A stretch of 38,675 bases of DNA from Nonomuraea terrae (GCF_004348995.1 NZ_SMKQ01000067.1:1-38675); one strand, 5' to 3'; shown: positions 25,144-35,517, counted from the stretch's first letter. Notes: generated by a model not told the origin, from the sequence alone. Translations and numbers: made by a program.

Positions 25144-28100
25144 TGTTCCTCCCGAAGGCCGTGCCCTTGACCGCGCAGGCTCCGCGCCAGCCCGGCGACG
25201 ATCGCGAGCAGCACCCCGGCCACCAGCACGAGCATGGCGCAGGTGGCCGCCCACGGGATGTCCAGCCGCACGTCCGGGGTGGCGGCCGCCGCCTGGCCGG
25301 TCAGCACGACGTGCGGCACCACCAGCACCCCGACGACCGCCGCGAGCGCGGTGCCGGCCACCAGCGACAGCCCGATGACGAACGTCTGCTCCACGGCCAG
25401 CATCCCGAACACCTGCCGCGCGCTCACCCCGAGAGCCCGCAGGATCGCGAACTCGGCCGTCCGCTCCCGCGCCGCGACCACCGCGTTCACCAGGAATCCG
25501 AGCACCGCGAACACCAGCGCCGCCGCGAACCCCAGCATCAGCGCCCCCTGCAGCCCGCTCGCGAGCGGGTCGTCCATCAGGCGGGCGGCCAGCTCCCGCT
25601 GGTCGACGGCGCTGACGTCCCACTCGGGGTGCTTCTCGAGCGCGTTCGTCGCGGCGCTGCCGTCGTCGCTGTCGTCGCCGGTGGCGAGCCACCACTCCGT
25701 GGCGGGCCTGGGCAACTGCCCCGCGGCCAGCTCCGACGCCTGCAGCGTCTCCCAGTCGGCGAGTACGGCCGGCTGCCCCGCCGAGGTCGTCGGCATGGTC
25801 TCCACCACGCCCACGACCTTGACCGGCATGATCCGGCGGTCGATGCTGGCCCGTCCCTCCTGGCCGACACCGAGTTTGAGCGAGGCGGCCAGGTCGGCGG
25901 TGAGCACCACGGGCAGCGGCCCCGGCGTGGGCGACGGCGCGAAGGCGGCCGTGGCGGGCCGGTCGCCGTGCACGGTCATCGACAGTGCGGGCGGCGCGAC
26001 CTCATGCCCGTCGGCGCTCAGCCCGGTGAGCCGCAGGGTGGCGGTGTCCTCGACGGTGCCCGCGACCAGCCCGCGCAACGCCACCGGATACGTGATCTTC
26101 CCCGTCCGTCCGGCGAGCGCCCGCAGGTCGACCTCCATCCGGTTCGCGCCCGGCCGGAGCACGCCGAGCGACACGTCGCGCCAGACGCCGAGCCCGTCGG
26201 AGAGCACCAGCCGCAGCGGCAGCTCGGCGTCCACCTCAGCCCGCAGGGTCAGCGTGGCGGGCCTTCCCGGCAGCTCCAGCCGGCCCGCCCGCGAGCCCGC
26301 CAGGCCCCGTGACAGCTCCGCGACCGGCCGCGCCGACAGGTCGGGACGCAGGTGGAACAGCTCGCCCAGCTTGCCCGCGTCGAGCGCGAGCAGCGTCGCG
26401 ATCTCCCCGCTCACCTCGTTCTGCCCGCGGAAGGCGGGGGAGGCCGCCGTGACGCCCGGCAGCGCGGTGAACGCCGTGCCGCGCCCCAGCGCCCCCAGCG
26501 CAGGACCCTCCGACGGCCCGGTCAGCCGCAGGTCGGCGCCCGCCTGGTGGCGGGCCTGGTCGAGCTGCGAGGCCCGCCACGTGGACGCCGTGGCCATGGA
26601 GACGATGCCGATCGCGATGGCCATCGTCAGCAGCAGCGCCGGCCCGGCGTACGTCAGCGGCCGCCTGCTGACCTGCCAGGCCCCGAGCGCAGGGGCGAGC
26701 GCCGGCCGCCGTGCGGTCAGCCGCGCGGCCGCCTTGGAGATGCGCGGCACCAGCCGCAGGCCCAGCATGCCGCCGGTGAGCAGGGCGAGCGCGGGCCCGG
26801 AGATGATGAGCGGGTCGATGCCGAGCCCACCGGCCGCCGTCGCGGTCACGGGCGCGCCGTAGTGCTGGAGCTGCCAGATGGCGAGCCCGGCCACGACCAG
26901 CAGCGCCAGGTCGGCGCCCGCCCGTTCGACCAGCCCGCGCCCGCCGCCGCGCCCGCGCGCCGACTGCTCCTCCACGTACGTACGCCGCGCCCCCGCCAGC
27001 GCGGGCAGCGCCAGCAGCACGGCGGCGGCCACCGCCACCCCGGACGAGAGCAGGAACGAGCCCAGGTCGGCCGACGGCTCCAGCCGCACGCCGGAGGCCC
27101 TGATCCACGGCAGCGCGCTGACCAGCGCCAGCAGCGGCGGTCCCAGGAACGGCGCCGCGACCGCGCACGGCAGCGCCACCAGCAGCGCCTCCCCGCCCGC
27201 CAGCGCCGCCAGCCGCCCGGTGCCCGCGCCGCGCGATCGCAGCAGCGCCACCTCCATGCGGCGGTGGTCGGCCAGCAGGCGCGCGGTGAGCATCAGCGCG
27301 TACCCGGCCAGCAGCAGGAGCTGCAGCACCGGGATCAGCATGGTGGAACGCGCCACCAGCGAGGCGGTGTCGAGCTGGGCGAGCATCCGCGGCAGATCCC
27401 CCGCGGCCACGCACGGGCCGCAGCCGGCCGCCTTCAGCCGTTCGCCGATCCCGGCGATGCCGTCGGCGATCGGGCGCAGCTGCTCAGGGGTGACCTCGCG
27501 CAGGTCGGGCTCGACCGTCCAGGTGGCGTTGACGCTCGTCGCGAACCGGGCCACGAACGTCTCCCGCGCCACCATCAGCGGCCCGTACGTGGTGAACTCG
27601 CCGTGCTCGACACCTCGGCTGAGCAGTTGCTCGCCCGCCCAGCGATCACCGGAGGGGTCGTCGAGCTGGAACACGCCGGTGATGCGGACCCGGACCGGGC
27701 GCGGGTCGAGCCGGCCGCGCACGGTGAACTCCCGCCCCGCCTCGAACCCCGTCGCCGAGGCGGCCGGCAGCGAGATCGCCGCCTCGACCGGGCGCCGACC
27801 GGGACGCGGCCAGGCGCCGGAGATCAGGTCGGCGTGCCGGTCGAACCGGTCGTAGCTGCCGAACCTGAGCAGCTCAGGCCGCTGCCTGTCCTCCTGGCCA
27901 GGCATGACGTAGGAGTCGGAGCGGAAACTCGTGGTGATCGCGGGCGGCGGGGTGTAGGCCCGGGCGAACGCGTCGCGTACGGCCGCGTCGAAGCGGGGGA
28001 ACGTCTCGGCCGTCACGGGCGCGCTGACGGTGGTCGCGGTCTGCCGGTACGAGGCCGTCTCCATCGTCCTGCGCACACCGGCGTCGGCGATGGAGGAGGC

Positions 28101-28211
28101 GTACATCGTCAGCGCCACCAGCGTGGTGGTGGCCAGCAGGATGGAGCCGAAGGCGGCCAAGAGCAGCAACGGTTCGCTGAACGCCCTTTTGACGACCAAC
28201 GGCGCCCGCAT
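25140..28211 (-). CDS. Large FtsX-type ABC permease (first)
   Basis: A 1023-aa permease, the first gene of the operon. It begins MRAPLVVKRAFSEPLLLLAA with one membrane helix, then a large extracytoplasmic domain (about 60-285). FtsX block 1 runs from STMLIPVLQLLLLAGYALML, with the cytoplasmic coupling segment LLRSRGAGTGRLAALAGGEA. A middle membrane region and a second outside domain follow, then FtsX block 2 (LMLGFAAALVFAVLGFLVNA, EFAILRALGVSARQVFGMLA). The ATG at 28211 is preceded by GAAAGGGGACAC. It is about twice the usual 400-450 aa of MacB, as is seen in actinobacterial double-FtsX permeases. Confidence 0.9.
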   Translation of the reverse strand: MRAPLVVKRAFSEPLLLLAAFGSILLATTTLVALTMYASSIADAGVRRTMETASYRQTATTVSAPVTAETFPRFDAAVRDAFARAYTPPPAITTSFRSDSYVMPGQEDRQRPELLRFGSYDRFDRHADLISGAWPRPGRRPVEAAISLPAASATGFEAGREFTVRGRLDPRPVRVRITGVFQLDDPSGDRWAGEQLLSRGVEHGEFTTYGPLMVARETFVARFATSVNATWTVEPDLREVTPEQLRPIADGIAGIGERLKAAGCGPCVAAGDLPRMLAQLDTASLVARSTMLIPVLQLLLLAGYALMLTARLLADHRRMEVALLRSRGAGTGRLAALAGGEALLVALPCAVAAPFLGPPLLALVSALPWIRASGVRLEPSADLGSFLLSSGVAVAAAVLLALPALAGARRTYVEEQSARGRGGGRGLVERAGADLALLVVAGLAIWQLQHYGAPVTATAAGGLGIDPLIISGPALALLTGGMLGLRLVPRISKAAARLTARRPALAPALGAWQVSRRPLTYAGPALLLTMAIAIGIVSMATASTWRASQLDQARHQAGADLRLTGPSEGPALGALGRGTAFTALPGVTAASPAFRGQNEVSGEIATLLALDAGKLGELFHLRPDLSARPVAELSRGLAGSRAGRLELPGRPATLTLRAEVDAELPLRLVLSDGLGVWRDVSLGVLRPGANRMEVDLRALAGRTGKITYPVALRGLVAGTVEDTATLRLTGLSADGHEVAPPALSMTVHGDRPATAAFAPSPTPGPLPVVLTADLAASLKLGVGQEGRASIDRRIMPVKVVGVVETMPTTSAGQPAVLADWETLQASELAAGQLPRPATEWWLATGDDSDDGSAATNALEKHPEWDVSAVDQRELAARLMDDPLASGLQGALMLGFAAALVFAVLGFLVNAVVAARERTAEFAILRALGVSARQVFGMLAVEQTFVIGLSLVAGTALAAVVGVLVVPHVVLTGQAAAATPDVRLDIPWAATCAMLVLVAGVLLAIVAGLARSLRGQGHGLREEQ

Positions 28212-28357
28212 GTGTCCCCTTTCCCCCGGTTCACTGCACTTTCGGGCACCTGTGAGTGGGGGAGCAAGGTGGCGGAGACAACGGTGACGCAGCCGAGACG
28301 CTGCGGCGATGCCGATGTGATATCAAAACCGTGACAAGTGGCGCTGAGATACAGAAA

Positions 28358-28385
28358 ACGCCGCACTCATGAAAGAGTGCGGCGT
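28358..28385 (-). terminator. Rho-independent terminator of rpsT
   Basis: ACGCCGCACTC and GAGTGCGGCGT form a perfect 11-bp stem with a 6-base loop. On the minus strand it is followed by TTTTCTG. It lies 47 bp after the rpsT stop. Confidence 0.9.
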
Positions 28386-28431
28386 CTGTGAAACCCGCCG
28401 ACCGGTCACCCGGACCGGCGCCGACCCGGAT

Positions 28432-28701
28432 CTACTTGGCGGCCAGCGACGCGGCCTGCCGAGCGATCGCGGACTTGCGGTTGGCGGCCTGGTTCTTGTG
28501 GATGACGCCCTTGCTGACGGCCTTGTCGAGCTGACGGGCCGCGACCCGCTGCAGCTCGACGGCCTGCGCGACGTCGCCCTGCTCGGCGGCCTCGCGGAAC
28601 TTGCGGACGGCCGTCTTCAGAGACGACTTGACCGCCTTGTTGCGCAGACGAGCCTTCTCGTTCTGCTTGTTGCGCTTGATCTGGGACTTGATGTTCGCCA
28701 C
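28432..28701 (-). CDS. rpsT: 30S ribosomal protein S20
   Basis: An 89-aa basic protein of the small ribosomal subunit that binds 16S rRNA. The frame begins with GTG at 28701 and reads VANIKSQIKRNKQNEKARLR, then NKAVKSSLKTAVRKFREAAE, and ends KGVIHKNQAANRKSAIARQA followed by ASLAAK, the complete family pattern. GAGG lies upstream. A clear terminator follows. It is transcribed opposite to lepA. Confidence 0.97.
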   Translation of the reverse strand: MANIKSQIKRNKQNEKARLRNKAVKSSLKTAVRKFREAAEQGDVAQAVELQRVAARQLDKAVSKGVIHKNQAANRKSAIARQAASLAAK

Positions 28702-28832
28702 GAAGAAGCCTCGGTGAAAGTCTGGTGATGGATGGGGCGCGCGGGCTCGAGAGAGGGCGCGCCACACGCAGTTGAACAGATTACCAATAACCCAGACGGC
28801 TGCTCAAATCAACGGCCTGGGCGAATGGGTAC

Positions 28833-29849
28833 TCAGGACAGTGTACGTCCCCCGGAGCCCGTGGTCACCCACCGTGTCGTGTACTCGCGCCAGTCCTCCT
28901 CGGTGGCGGCGAAGTCGACGTACAGGGCGAGGCCGAACCGCTCGCGGCGGCCGTGCTCCGACAGCGCCAGGCGTGCCCCCTCGGCGGCCATCGCCACGCT
29001 CTCGGCCGCGTCCGACCAGGTCACCCCGTGGTCGTGGTAGGCGGGCGCGCCGACGAGCAGCTGCTTGTCCTCGGGGACGAGGTCCAGGCCCAGCGCGGCC
29101 TGACGGGCGACGTGGCCGCCGTACAGGGACTGGGTCGGCAGGAAGGAGTCGTACGTCATGACGGCGACCTGGTCGACGCGGGCGACGACCTTGCTGAAGT
29201 AACCCCTGGACCAGTACTTGTCGTGGCTGAGGGCCGCGCGCGCCGCCAGTCGCATGCCGGCGTACGGCTCGATCTGGGGGACCGAGGTGGACAGCAGGGT
29301 CGTGTGCCGGCGGGTGCGTTCGAGCAGGTCGAGGAACTCCTCGTCGCCGTCGCCGATCGGCTCGAAGTTGTAGTGGATGCCGTCGTAGCCCTGCGCCATG
29401 ACGGCGGCGACGCCGGCCAGGACGTTCGCGCGCGAGGCGGGGTCGTCGAGGTCGAGACCGTTCTTGACGGCCTGTCCGAGCCAGGCGGAGACGCGGACGT
29501 TGGGGAGGTGCTTATGCATCCATTGGACGAAATTTCGCGCATTGGGGTATTTGGCGGGGTCTAATCGTCCATCCCATTCGAAGGGGCCGGAATGGACGTA
29601 CACGTCCTTGACGCCGGTGCCGCGCAGCCGTACGGCGAGCTCTTGCACGTCGCGCTCCGTGCGGCGGCCGTCCACCCACATGTGGCCCATCCACAAGGCG
29701 TCGTGGCCCGTGCTCATCGCCCAGGCGGCTGGGGCACCGGTAAACTGGAGGCGGAGCGCCGCGGCGAGGAGGCCGCCCAGCGCGACCACGGCGGCCAAGG
29801 CGAGCGCCAGCGCGCGCAGGCCGTGCCGGATGACGGTTCGGGCATTCAC
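28833..29849 (-). CDS. Membrane-anchored GH18-like (chitinase-fold) protein
   Basis: A 338-aa protein with an uncleaved N-terminal signal anchor (about 10-34, GLRALALALAAVVALGGLLA). The rest reads as a TIM barrel. DGIHYNFEPI (156-165) occupies the position of the GH18 motif D-G-x-D-x-D-x-E: the first Asp and the catalytic Glu163 remain, but the middle Asp residues are His and Asn. MTYDSF (231-236) matches the later M-x-Y-D strand. This suggests a glycoside-hydrolase-fold protein on the outer membrane face, possibly catalytically altered. It starts at GTG 29849, and its start is 14 bp from the nearest possible lepA ATG, so the two share a divergent control region. Confidence 0.7.
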   Translation of the reverse strand: MNARTVIRHGLRALALALAAVVALGGLLAAALRLQFTGAPAAWAMSTGHDALWMGHMWVDGRRTERDVQELAVRLRGTGVKDVYVHSGPFEWDGRLDPAKYPNARNFVQWMHKHLPNVRVSAWLGQAVKNGLDLDDPASRANVLAGVAAVMAQGYDGIHYNFEPIGDGDEEFLDLLERTRRHTTLLSTSVPQIEPYAGMRLAARAALSHDKYWSRGYFSKVVARVDQVAVMTYDSFLPTQSLYGGHVARQAALGLDLVPEDKQLLVGAPAYHDHGVTWSDAAESVAMAAEGARLALSEHGRRERFGLALYVDFAATEEDWREYTTRWVTTGSGGRTLS

Positions 29850-29905
29850 CCGGGCATGTCACCATGAAAGACTGCTTGACCTCAACCCTGTCGAAACGGA
29901 CTTCG

Positions 29906-31735
29906 GTGCGCACTCAGCCTGGCCAGACCGACCCCGCGTTGATCCGCAACTTCTGCATCATCGCGCACATCGACCATGGCAAGTCGACCCTTGCCGACCG
30001 GATGCTCCAGATCACCGGCGTCGTGGACGACCGCGCCATGCGGGCCCAGTACCTCGACAGGATGGACATCGAGCGCGAACGCGGCATCACGATCAAGTCG
30101 CAGGCCGTCCGGCTGCCGTGGGACGGCCACGTCCTCAACATGATCGACACGCCCGGCCACGTCGACTTCACCTACGAGGTGTCACGGTCGCTGCAGGCGT
30201 GCGAGGGCGCCATCCTGCTGGTCGACGCAGCCCAGGGCATCGAGGCGCAGACGCTGGCCAACCTCTACCTGGCCATGAACGCCGACCTGCACATCATCCC
30301 CGTCCTCAACAAGATCGACCTGCCGGCGGCCCAGCCGGAGAAGTTCGCCGAGGAGCTGGCGGGGCTGATCGGCTGCGACCCGTCCGACGTGCTGAAGGTG
30401 TCGGGCAAGACCGGCGAGGGCGTGCGCGAGCTGCTCGACCACGTCGTCGCGACGGTGCCCGCCCCGGTGGGCGACGCCGACGCCGCCGCCCGGGCGCTGA
30501 TCTTCGACTCCGTCTACGACACCTACCGCGGCGTGGTGACGTACGTCCGGGTGATCGACGGTCACCTGGGCAAGCGCGAGCGCATCCTCATGATGTCGAC
30601 CAACGCCACCCACGAGACGCTGGAGATCGGCGTCATCTCACCCGAGCCGAAACCCGCCGCCCTTGGGCTCGGCGTGGGCGAGGTCGGCTATCTGATCACC
30701 GGCGTGAAAGACGTGCGCCAGTCGCGTGTCGGCGACACCGTCACCGCGGCGGCCAAGCCGGCCGGCGACATGCTGGCCGGTTACGAGCACCCGAAGCCGA
30801 TGGTGTTCTCGGGCCTGTATCCGATCGACGGCGACGAATACCCCGAGCTGCGCGAGGCGCTCGACAAGCTGCAGCTCAACGACGCGGCGCTGGTCTACGA
30901 GCCGGAGACCTCGGCCGCGCTCGGCTTCGGCTTCCGCGTCGGCTTCCTCGGGCTGCTGCACATGGAGATCGTGCGCGAGCGGCTGGAGCGGGAGTTCGGC
31001 CTGTCGCTGATCTCCACGGCGCCCAACGTGATCTACCGCGTGGTCATGGAGGACGGCAAGGAGCTCACGGTCACCAATCCGTCGGAGTTCCCGACGGGCG
31101 GCAAGATCGCGCAGGTCTTCGAGCCCGTCACCAAGTCCACGATCCTGGCGCCGTCCGAGTTCATCGGGGCGATCATGGAGATCTGCCAGGGGCGGCGCGG
31201 CCAGCTCCTCGGCATGGACTACCTGTCGGAAGACCGCGTCGAGATCCGCTACACGCTGCCGCTCGGCGAGATCATCTTCGACTTCTTCGACCAGCTCAAG
31301 TCGCGCACCCGCGGCTACGCCTCGCTCGACTACGAGCCGGCCGGCGAGCTGGAGTCGGAGCTGGTCAAGGTCGACATCCTGCTGCAGGGCGAGCCGGTCG
31401 ACGCCTTCAGCGCCATCGTCCACAAGGACAAGGCCTACGCGTACGGCGTCGACATGGCGAAGAAGCTGCGTGAGCTGATCCCGCGGCAGCAGTTCGAGGT
31501 GCCGATCCAGGCGGCCATCGGGGCCCGGGTGATCGCGCGCGAGAACATCCGCGCCATCCGCAAGGACGTCCTGGCCAAGTGCTACGGCGGCGACATCTCC
31601 CGTAAGCGCAAACTGCTGGAGAAGCAGAAGGAAGGCAAGAAGCGGATGAAAATGGTCGGCCGGGTCGAGGTGCCGCAGGAGGCCTTCGTCGCCGCGCTGT
31701 CCACCGACTCCAACGCCGACAAGTCCAAGAAGTAG
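29906..31735 (+). CDS. lepA: Elongation factor 4, LepA
   Basis: The ribosome-binding GTPase EF4, which helps remodel stalled or mis-translocated ribosomes. G1 is AHIDHGKST, G2 lies in ERERGITIK, G3 is DTPGHVDF and G4 is NKIDLP. LEYEPAGEL-like domain IV is seen as DYEPAGELESELVKVDILLQ, and the C-terminus is LAKCYGGDISRKRKLLEKQK then EGKKRMK. All LepA domains are present. GTG at 29906 (VRTQPGQTDPALIRNFCIIA) gives the family's usual N-terminus, 609 aa. The frame is open to an ATG at 29864, which would be only 14 bp from the divergent gene. I see no good ribosome site for either start. Confidence 0.95.
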   Translation: MRTQPGQTDPALIRNFCIIAHIDHGKSTLADRMLQITGVVDDRAMRAQYLDRMDIERERGITIKSQAVRLPWDGHVLNMIDTPGHVDFTYEVSRSLQACEGAILLVDAAQGIEAQTLANLYLAMNADLHIIPVLNKIDLPAAQPEKFAEELAGLIGCDPSDVLKVSGKTGEGVRELLDHVVATVPAPVGDADAAARALIFDSVYDTYRGVVTYVRVIDGHLGKRERILMMSTNATHETLEIGVISPEPKPAALGLGVGEVGYLITGVKDVRQSRVGDTVTAAAKPAGDMLAGYEHPKPMVFSGLYPIDGDEYPELREALDKLQLNDAALVYEPETSAALGFGFRVGFLGLLHMEIVRERLEREFGLSLISTAPNVIYRVVMEDGKELTVTNPSEFPTGGKIAQVFEPVTKSTILAPSEFIGAIMEICQGRRGQLLGMDYLSEDRVEIRYTLPLGEIIFDFFDQLKSRTRGYASLDYEPAGELESELVKVDILLQGEPVDAFSAIVHKDKAYAYGVDMAKKLRELIPRQQFEVPIQAAIGARVIARENIRAIRKDVLAKCYGGDISRKRKLLEKQKEGKKRMKMVGRVEVPQEAFVAALSTDSNADKSKK

Positions 31736-31753
31736 ATTCGCCCGCTGCACGAC

Positions 31754-31759
31754 TAATCT
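31754..31759 (+). promoter_or_regulatory. -10 box of the acetyltransferase gene
   Basis: TAATCT lies 7 nt before the ATG at 31767, so the transcript should be leaderless. It lies 18 bp after the lepA stop. No clear -35 is seen. Confidence 0.45.
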
Positions 31760-31766
31760 GAAAAGC

Positions 31767-32258
31767 ATGGAAGTGGTGCATACGGCGCGCATGGTTCTAT
31801 CCAGGGTCACGATGGACGATTTGGACGCCGTCCACGAAATCCACTCCGACCCGCTGACCAGCGTGTACCACCCCGGCGGCCCGGTGACCGACAGGGAGTC
31901 GAGCCGGGCCATGCTCGACCTGTGGCTGGCCGACTGGTCCCAGCGCGGCATCGGCTACTGGGCGGCCCGCCTGAAGGACCAGGACGAGGTGATCGGCTTC
32001 GGCGGGCTGCGCCAGGCGATGGTGGACGGCGACGAGGTGCTCAACCTGTACTACCGGTTCCGCCCGTCGGCCTGGGGCCACGGGTACGCGGTCGAGCTCG
32101 CTCGCGCCGCCCTGCGCGTCGGCAAGGCCCTCGGGCCCGTCGTGGCGGTGATCCGCGACGTCAACGAGCCGTCCCACCGGGTGGCCGAACGCGTGGGCAT
32201 GCGCAGAGACCGCACGATCCCGTACGGCGGCGTGCCGAGCGACGTCTACGTCGCCTAG
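31767..32258 (+). CDS. GNAT-family N-acetyltransferase
   Basis: A 163-aa acetyltransferase of the RimJ/RimL-like group. TARMVLSRVTMDDLDAVHEI is the N-terminal strand-helix. YWAARLKDQDEVIGFGGLRQ is the central strand. RPSAWGHGYAVELARAAL is the acetyl-CoA pyrophosphate loop (family Q/R-x-x-G-x-G/A, with W-G-H-G here). NEPSHRVAERVGMRRDRT is the C-terminal helix found in RimL types. The acceptor is unknown. Its stop codon overlaps the stop of the convergent gene in a single CTAG. Confidence 0.92.
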   Translation: MEVVHTARMVLSRVTMDDLDAVHEIHSDPLTSVYHPGGPVTDRESSRAMLDLWLADWSQRGIGYWAARLKDQDEVIGFGGLRQAMVDGDEVLNLYYRFRPSAWGHGYAVELARAALRVGKALGPVVAVIRDVNEPSHRVAERVGMRRDRTIPYGGVPSDVYVA

Positions 32259-33730
32259 CCCTTCGCGGCACGCGCTCGCCACAGGTAGCCCAGCAGCACC
32301 GCCACGCCCGTCACCCCCTGGGCCAGCAGGTACGGCCCCAGGTCGGCGGACGGCGACGTCAGCGCGGTCAGAGCGGGCAGGCAGCCCAGCGCCGCCAGGT
32401 CTGCTCCGGCGACCGCCCAGAGCAGCACCCCGGTCGGGACCGCGCCCGCACCGGTCTCGATCACCGGCAGGGAGTGGTCGATCGGCCGCCGCCTGGCCAT
32501 CCGCAATGCCCCCGCGGCCAGCGCCGGCGCCATCAGCGGCCCGAACACCCACCACATCACCGCGCCGCCGTCCGGGACGTTCAGGGCGAGGGCGGCGGCG
32601 GCCCAGGCGCCGCTCAGCAGGGCGGGCAGCGCCGCGCGGGCGGCGAGTCCGGGGCGCAACCCCACCCCCATCAACCGGGCCAGCGCCGGGTTGTCGGCGT
32701 CGCGGCGGGCCCCGGACACCGCCGTGGCCGCCACCGCCAGCGCCCCGCCCAGCACCGCGAAGCCGAAAGCCGCGGGGGAAGCACCCGCCTGCACCAGCAC
32801 CGCCGGCAGCGGGGCCGCCGCCGCGATGACCGCCAGCCGTCCCGGCCTGCGGGCCACCCGCACCCACTCCGTCCACGCGAGGGCCGGCGGCGCGGGCGGC
32901 TTCGGCCAGCGACGGGAGACGAGTGTCCTGGAGCGCCAGTGGGTGTCCTCGGCGATCCACGTGAACACGCTCGGGTCCAGCCCCACGGTCGCGTCCGCGA
33001 CGTGGCCGGCCCGGGTGGAGGCGGTCACGAGGTCGCGCGACGGGATCCGGTCGAGCGACATCCATGCCCGCCCGGCCAGCATCGCGGAGACCGCGACGGC
33101 CCCGGCGACGGCGGCGGCGACCGCGGTCAGGGGAGCGCCGGCGGCGACGGCGAGCACCGTCCGCAGTTGCCCGCTCACGGCCACCACGGCCACCACGAGC
33201 AGCGCGGCCACCGTCGCCGCCAGCCAGAACTGCCACGTCTGCGACGATTGCCCGAGCACGGCCAGCGCCATCCCGCCGACGGTCGCCGACACGCCGAGGA
33301 CCAGAGCGCCGAGCACCCGCCACACGAGCTGGTCCGGCGCGCCCAGCACCGCCAGCAGCGCCACCCCCAGCAGCAGTCCCGCCACGAGCGCGACCAGGCC
33401 GAGCATCCGTGCGGTGCGGCTCAGCAGGCTCCGCCGGTGCAACGGCGTGAGCAGCAGCCAGGAGGCGTCGGCCGGGGCCACGAAGAGCGGTCCCGCCATG
33501 CGGGCGGCCGCCAGGAAACCGGCCACCGCGACCGCCAGCAGCGCCGCCCCTGCCCCCACGCGCGCGGGATCGACCGGCGCGGCCAGCCCGGCGAGCACGC
33601 CGGACACCGGCTGACCGGCCACGGCGACGATCATGGCGATCCCGAACACGGCGACGTAGCGGTCGGCCAGGCCGGCGGATCCGCGCCTGCGCGAGCGCAG
33701 ATACGTCCTTACCTCCTGCACGCGGTTCAT
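32255..33730 (-). CDS. ABC exporter membrane protein, DUF6297-like
   Basis: A 491-aa polytopic membrane protein with about 12 hydrophobic segments (for example GAGAALLAVAVAGFLAAARM, MLGLVALVAGLLLGVALLAV, LVLGVSATVGGMALAVLG, FWLAATVAALLVVAVVAV). The cytoplasmic N-terminus is basic (TYLRSRRRGSAGLADRYVAV). Its start overlaps the stop of the ATPase gene in ATGA, so it is the permease half of that exporter. It resembles the actinobacterial DUF6297 group by pattern; I could not confirm that. Confidence 0.75.
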   Translation of the reverse strand: MNRVQEVRTYLRSRRRGSAGLADRYVAVFGIAMIVAVAGQPVSGVLAGLAAPVDPARVGAGAALLAVAVAGFLAAARMAGPLFVAPADASWLLLTPLHRRSLLSRTARMLGLVALVAGLLLGVALLAVLGAPDQLVWRVLGALVLGVSATVGGMALAVLGQSSQTWQFWLAATVAALLVVAVVAVSGQLRTVLAVAAGAPLTAVAAAVAGAVAVSAMLAGRAWMSLDRIPSRDLVTASTRAGHVADATVGLDPSVFTWIAEDTHWRSRTLVSRRWPKPPAPPALAWTEWVRVARRPGRLAVIAAAAPLPAVLVQAGASPAAFGFAVLGGALAVAATAVSGARRDADNPALARLMGVGLRPGLAARAALPALLSGAWAAAALALNVPDGGAVMWWVFGPLMAPALAAGALRMARRRPIDHSLPVIETGAGAVPTGVLLWAVAGADLAALGCLPALTALTSPSADLGPYLLAQGVTGVAVLLGYLWRARAAKG

Positions 33731-34350
33731 GCGGCCACCCCCGTCGGCGAGACCCGGCGGGCGCGCTCGGCCAGGCCGGGGTCGTGGGTGGCCATGAGGA
33801 CGGTTCCGCCCTCATGCGCGTACTCCTCCAGCAGATCGCCCAGGCGGGCGCGGAAGGCGGCGTCGAGGCCGCGTTCCGGCTCGTCGAGCAGCAGCAGCGT
33901 GCTGGGCCTGAGCAGCGTCGCGGCCAGCGAAAGGCGCTGGCGCTGGCCGGTGGACAGGTTGAGCGGCACCGCGTCGGCCCGCTCCACCAGCGCGAACTCC
34001 TCCAGCGCGGCGTCCACCGTCATCCGGGCTTCGGCGTGCACGGCGCCCACGAGTTCGAGGTGTTCGCGCGTGGTGAGCGCGGGATACCAGGCCGGCTCCT
34101 CGAACAGCAGCCCCACCCGGCCCCAGAATCCGGCGTCGTCGGCCGGCGGCTCCCCGAACACCAGGACCTGCCCGTCCGTGGCGGGCTGGAGGCCGGCGAC
34201 GCAGCGCAGCAGGGTCGATTTGCCCGAGCCGTTCGGGCCGACGATCGCCACGATCTCACCGGGCGACACGTGCAGTTCCATGCCCCGGAGTACGGGGTTG
34301 CCTCCGAGATCGACCGTGAGGCCGTCGAGGTCGATGATCGCGTCGTACAC
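33727..34350 (-). CDS. ABC transporter ATP-binding protein
   Basis: A 207-aa ATPase. Walker A is GPNGSGKST (38-46), the signature is LSTGQ (132-136), Walker B is LLLLDE (152-157), and the H-loop is ATHDPGL. It is the CcmA/ABC-2 exporter type, coupled to the downstream permease by a 4-nt overlap. The LSTGQ variant is common in this type. Its first residue pattern MYDAIIDLDGLTVDLGG makes the ATG at 34350 reasonable. Confidence 0.93.
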   Translation of the reverse strand: MYDAIIDLDGLTVDLGGNPVLRGMELHVSPGEIVAIVGPNGSGKSTLLRCVAGLQPATDGQVLVFGEPPADDAGFWGRVGLLFEEPAWYPALTTREHLELVGAVHAEARMTVDAALEEFALVERADAVPLNLSTGQRQRLSLAATLLRPSTLLLLDEPERGLDAAFRARLGDLLEEYAHEGGTVLMATHDPGLAERARRVSPTGVAA

Positions 34351-34854
34351 CGTTCGAGCGTATCCAGCGGGATCGCCCGCCGCGCGGGTCTCATCTTCGG
34401 TGCGTCAGTCGCGCGGCCCTTGCCGCGGGGGAGTTCGTGGCGCGCGTCCTCCCCGGCGCGGCGCACGGGACCTCGGCGCGCACGCGGATCCCCGGCGGCG
34501 TAAGGGATTCCGGCGCGATTCTGTCGGTGCCGTCGTCTACCTTCTCTTATCGAACGCCTGTGCGACTGGAGGGTGACGTGATTGCTTCTGAGCGCTTCGA
34601 GCGCGCCGCGGTGCTGGGGGTGGCAGTGGCGGAGGAGGCCAGACGGTTGCTCCGGCTCCACCTGGCCGAGGGCGAGGCCGGCGACGACGGCACGGTCATG
34701 GTCGACGTTCCCTACCCCGACGCGGCCGTGGTGACGGCGCTGCTCGACGTGGCGGCCGACTGCTTCGGCGAGCGGGGCGCCTCGGTCGAGGAGACCCGGC
34801 AGGCGGCGCTGGAGACGTTGTTACAGCTCGCCGGGTTCGACGAGGAGTCGCAGC

Positions 34855-35517
<663 letters not shown>

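Noticed and set aside
28318..28325. TGATATCA palindrome upstream of the FtsX operon
   Set aside because: It is only 8 bp and has no second copy, so chance is a fair explanation; the promoter there could not be defined.
25161..28334. Plus-strand open frames of 300-660 aa over the permease genes
   Set aside because: Composition is Arg/Gln/Pro-rich with no family motif, while the minus-strand permeases are supported by membrane helices and overlapping starts.
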